The translations under genes and the position numbers were made by a program. Below the pieces are notes generated by a model that was given only the letters and a program-made list of their open reading frames with translations, ran no database searches and was not told where the DNA came from. From a bacterium MnTg04 (GTDB lineage Bacteria; Pseudomonadota; Gammaproteobacteria; Steroidobacterales; MnTg04), in NCBI GenBank assembly GCA_008975185.1, contig BFAU01000116.1, positions 1 to 8,738 of the forward strand: DNA of 8,738 nucleotides, read 5' to 3'. Within the stretch, counting starts at the first letter, position 1, and each line of letters opens with the position of its first letter. Of the stretch, positions 6,487-8,738 are shown piece after piece.

Positions 6487-7548
6487 ATGGATATGGCGAA
6501 ACGCCCGCCAGGAAAAAGATATTACCGGTACCGCGGACCCAGCGCTGCGTTGATTCGTTTCAAAAAGCTCGCGCTGCTGGCCACATTTTTGACCCTGGCC
6601 GTCGTCGTACTGGGTGCCTACACGCGCTTGTCGGATGCCGGCCTCGGTTGCCCTGACTGGCCCGGTTGTTATGGGCAGATCAGTGTGCCGACCACGGCCT
6701 CCGATATCTCGACCGCGGAGCAAGCCTATCCGGAACGGCCGCTCGAGCCGGCCAAGGCCTGGATAGAAATGGTTCATCGGTATCTGGCCGCCATCCTGGG
6801 CTTGATGGTCATGGCGCTCGCGCTAATGGCATTGCTCAATCGCAAAGAGAAAAAACAACCTGTGGCGTTGCCGGTCCTGCTGGTGCCGCTCATTGTTTTC
6901 CAGGCTCTGCTGGGTATGTGGACGGTCACCTTGTTGCTCAAACCCGTCATCGTCGTGGCTCACCTGCTGGGGGGCATGGCGACCCTGGCGCTGCTGTGGT
7001 GGCTGGCGATGACGCCGGCGCGGGAGCGAACCGCAGCCGGCGATCCACTACTGGCGAAAGCCTCGTTGCTGGCGCTGCTGGTGGTGATCGCGCAGATCGC
7101 CCTGGGTGGCTGGACCAGCAGCAACTACGCCGCCCTGGCCTGTCCCGATTTCCCGACTTGCCAGGGTGCATGGTGGCCGGAGGCGGATTTCGAGAGTGGT
7201 TTCGATTTGCACCATCCGCTCGATATGGACCTGCTCAGCGACTATGCCGGTGGCGTACTCGAGCATCCGGCCCGCGTCGCCATACACCTGAGCCACCGCG
7301 TTGGCGCACTGGTCGTCGTGTTCGTCAATCTGATACTGGGCTTTGGGTTGCTGGCCCGTAGCGAAAGTAATGCAGTCGCGCAGTCAGGTATCGTCGTGAT
7401 GGCCATAACCCTGTTCCAGGTGCTAATCGGTATTGCCATCGTCAGCCTTGGCCTGCCGTTGCTGCTCGCAACGGCGCACAACGCGATGGCTGCCTTGTTG
7501 CTGCTAAGCTTGCTGACCACCCACCGGTTGCTGCGGTTGAAACCATGA
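6487..7548 (+). CDS. ctaA: Heme A synthase (COX15/CtaA)
   Basis: CtaA oxidises the C8 methyl group of heme O to the formyl group of heme A in the inner membrane. The 353-residue product is an eight-span protein with the family signatures: E94 and H97 in EMVHRYLA, H159 in AHLLGG, HLSHR with H267 and H270 (H270 the likely heme ligand), and H331 in ATAHNAM. Two extracytoplasmic Cys pairs are present: C55/C61 (CPDWPGC) and C219/C225 (CPDFPTC). Cys pairs in these loops occur in B. subtilis CtaA and are proposed to act in disulfide chemistry with heme O. GGAG at 6479-6482 lies 4 bases before ATG 6487 and 10 before an in-frame ATG at 6493, so the start is uncertain by two residues. The stop overlaps the ctaB start by ATGA. 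Confidence 0.95.
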   Translation: MDMAKRPPGKRYYRYRGPSAALIRFKKLALLATFLTLAVVVLGAYTRLSDAGLGCPDWPGCYGQISVPTTASDISTAEQAYPERPLEPAKAWIEMVHRYLAAILGLMVMALALMALLNRKEKKQPVALPVLLVPLIVFQALLGMWTVTLLLKPVIVVAHLLGGMATLALLWWLAMTPARERTAAGDPLLAKASLLALLVVIAQIALGGWTSSNYAALACPDFPTCQGAWWPEADFESGFDLHHPLDMDLLSDYAGGVLEHPARVAIHLSHRVGALVVVFVNLILGFGLLARSESNAVAQSGIVVMAITLFQVLIGIAIVSLGLPLLLATAHNAMAALLLLSLLTTHRLLRLKP

Positions 7549-8402
7549 CCCGACTGGCCGAGTATTTCGAGCTGACAAAACCGAAGGTCGTCGGGCTGAT
7601 CGTGTTCACTGCGGTCGTCGGCATGTTCCTGGCGGTACCCGGTATGCCGCCCTGGCAAGCGATCGTATTCGGAACGCTGGGCATCGGGCTTGCGGCGGCT
7701 TCGGCCGCGGCGATCAACCATGTACTCGATGCGCGCATCGATGCCAGGATGAAACGCACGCGACATCGGCCCTTGCCGGCCGGCAAACTCAGCGAAAAGC
7801 AGGCGAGCGTTTTTGCGGTTGTGCTTGGCCTGCTCTCGATGCTGATTCTGGCGCTGGCGGTAAACCTCCTGACCGCATTAATGACCTTTCTTTCGTTGAT
7901 CGGTTACGCGTTTGTCTATACCGTTTACCTGAAACGCGCGACACCGCAAAACATCGTCATCGGCGGCGCGGCCGGCGCGGCCCCGCCGGTGCTGGGGTGG
8001 ATGGCGGTGACCAACACGATCGACCCGAATGCGCTTTTGTTGTTCCTGATTATTTTTACCTGGACCCCACCGCATTTCTGGGCTCTCGCTATCGCCCGCA
8101 AGGACGACTATGCCAAAGTAGATATCCCGATGATGCCGGTGGTCTACGGCGTCAAATTTACCCGGCTGCATATTCTTCTGTATACGATCCTGCTGTTTAT
8201 CGTTTGCTTGCTACCCTATTTCACCGGCATGTCCGGCCTGTTTTACCTGTTTGGTGCGGTCATGCTCGGCGGTGGTTTCCTGTACTATGCCATCGCAATG
8301 ATGGTTCGGGACAAACCGGAATTGCCCATGCAGACTTTCGCCTACTCGGTCAATTACCTGGTGGCTCTGTTCGCGTTTCTCCTGGTCGATCATTATCTGT
8401 AG
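7545..8402 (+). CDS. ctaB: Protoheme IX farnesyltransferase (heme O synthase)
   Basis: CtaB (CyoE) is a UbiA-family membrane prenyltransferase that adds a farnesyl group to heme B to give heme O, the substrate of CtaA. The 285-residue product has the first Asp-rich motif N58-x3-D62-x3-D66 followed by RTRHRPLP, the YLKRATPQNIVIGG segment (128-141), and the second motif TWTPPHFWALAI with D187-D188-Y-A leading to IPM. Nine hydrophobic spans are expected for the family and the pattern agrees. Its ATG overlaps the ctaA TGA by four bases, so the two consecutive heme enzymes are probably translationally coupled. No terminator is visible between its stop and uvrD. A canonical sco gene, which often follows ctaB in related loci, is absent here. 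Confidence 0.97.
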   Translation: MTRLAEYFELTKPKVVGLIVFTAVVGMFLAVPGMPPWQAIVFGTLGIGLAAASAAAINHVLDARIDARMKRTRHRPLPAGKLSEKQASVFAVVLGLLSMLILALAVNLLTALMTFLSLIGYAFVYTVYLKRATPQNIVIGGAAGAAPPVLGWMAVTNTIDPNALLLFLIIFTWTPPHFWALAIARKDDYAKVDIPMMPVVYGVKFTRLHILLYTILLFIVCLLPYFTGMSGLFYLFGAVMLGGGFLYYAIAMMVRDKPELPMQTFAYSVNYLVALFAFLLVDHYL

Positions 8403-8418
8403 CCCGTAGCTTTCCAGT

Positions 8419-8427
8419 TGTTACAAT
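8419..8427 (+). promoter_or_regulatory. Extended -10 promoter candidate for uvrD
   Basis: TGTTACAAT contains TG, one base, then TACAAT, a 5/6 match to the sigma70 -10 hexamer in extended form. No good -35 is present at 16-18 bases, as is common for extended -10 promoters. Initiation about 7 bases downstream would start the transcript at or within a few bases of the uvrD ATG (8436). Confidence 0.35.
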
Positions 8428-8435
8428 TCGCGACG

Positions 8436-8738
8436 ATGGATGTTTCCCCCATACTCGACCCCCTGAACGAAGCCCAGCGTGAGGCGGTGACCGCCGGGCA
8501 ACACGCGATGCTGGTATTGGCCGGCGCCGGCAGCGGCAAGACCCGGGTACTGGTCCATCGGATCGCCTGGCTGGTCGAGGTCGAGAAGGTCGAGCCGCGC
8601 AGCATTCTGGCGGTCACATTTACCAACAAGGCGGCCAGTGAAATGCGCGGCCGTATCGAGGCGTTGCGCGGGCGACCCGCGACGGCCATGTGGGGCGGCA
8701 CTTTCCAGGGCCTGGCTCACCGGATTTTGCGGCAGCAC
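8436..8738 (+). CDS. uvrD: DNA helicase II UvrD, N-terminal part (cut by window edge)
   Basis: UvrD is a superfamily 1A 3'-5' helicase that removes the incised strand in nucleotide excision repair and unwinds DNA in mismatch repair. The 101 visible residues closely follow E. coli UvrD from the first residue (MDVSPILDPLNEAQREAV). They include the Q-motif region, Walker A AGAGSGKT (29-36, K35, T36), RVLVHRIAWL, motif Ia AVTFTNKAASEMR (59-71) and the GTF-GLAHR segment (88-96). Where E. coli has GTFHGLAHR, this protein has Gln at 91. The ribosome binding site is poor, and there is no CTG-N10-CAG LexA box in the 33-base gap before it. The gene is not part of oxidase biogenesis and is probably a separate unit, though read-through from ctaB is possible. 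The product continues beyond the window. Confidence 0.96.
   Translation, partial: MDVSPILDPLNEAQREAVTAGQHAMLVLAGAGSGKTRVLVHRIAWLVEVEKVEPRSILAVTFTNKAASEMRGRIEALRGRPATAMWGGTFQGLAHRILRQH

Noticed and set aside
8397..8417. LexA/SOS box before uvrD
   Set aside because: CTG (8397-8399) and CAG (8415-8417) are 15 bases apart. The LexA site needs 10, with an AT-rich centre.
1..8738. Mobile elements, CRISPR arrays, tRNA or rRNA genes
   Set aside because: No transposase or integrase motifs, no regularly spaced direct repeats, and no tRNA-like cloverleaf or rRNA sequence was seen. The window is almost fully occupied by recognised protein genes.

Overview
This window holds most of an aa3/caa3-type cytochrome c oxidase locus from a gammaproteobacterium. 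The organism is inferred from the gene order coxB-coxA-(small ORF)-ctaG-coxC / reversed DUF2909 gene / SURF1-Sco-like-ctaA-ctaB, which I recall from Pseudomonas-like genomes. It is also inferred from a UvrD N-terminus very close to that of E. coli, and from moderately GC-rich DNA. Enterobacteria lack this oxidase, so a non-enteric, aerobically respiring lineage is most likely. Genus cannot be read from the sequence.

Layout. Bases 1-165 are the 3' end of an unrecognised reading frame. Bases 166-412 are non-coding and contain a cluster of three overlapping perfect palindromes (202-230), a weak sigma70-like promoter candidate (246-274) and the coxB ribosome binding site. Bases 413-4753 carry the structural operon on the + strand: coxB (CuA subunit with a fused cytochrome c domain), coxA (heme-copper catalytic subunit), a 38-residue single-membrane-span protein, ctaG (CuB insertion factor Cox11) and coxC. 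A strong intrinsic terminator follows at 4771-4806. A 68-residue two-span DUF2909 protein lies on the opposite strand (5040-4834), convergent with coxC and divergent from the next block. Bases 5074-8402 hold the assembly block: SURF1, a membrane-anchored Sco/thioredoxin-like protein, ctaA (heme A synthase) and ctaB (heme O synthase). Bases 8436-8738 begin uvrD, cut by the window edge.

How the genes work together. CtaB converts heme B to heme O and CtaA converts heme O to heme A. SURF1 helps place heme A in CoxA and CtaG delivers copper to the CuB site. The Sco-like protein may act on the CuA cysteines of CoxB. CoxB, CoxA and CoxC form the oxidase core, and the cytochrome c domain of CoxB feeds electrons to CuA. 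Tight spacing and ATGA overlaps (small ORF/ctaG, SURF1/Sco-like, ctaA/ctaB) indicate translational coupling within two transcription units separated by the terminator.

I see no wholly new system. The points most worth a second look are the Sco-like protein, which keeps CxxxC but has Arg where a copper-ligand His might be expected, in a locus with no canonical sco gene after ctaB; the tiny coupled membrane protein; the palindromes at two likely control regions; and a possible leaderless uvrD promoter.
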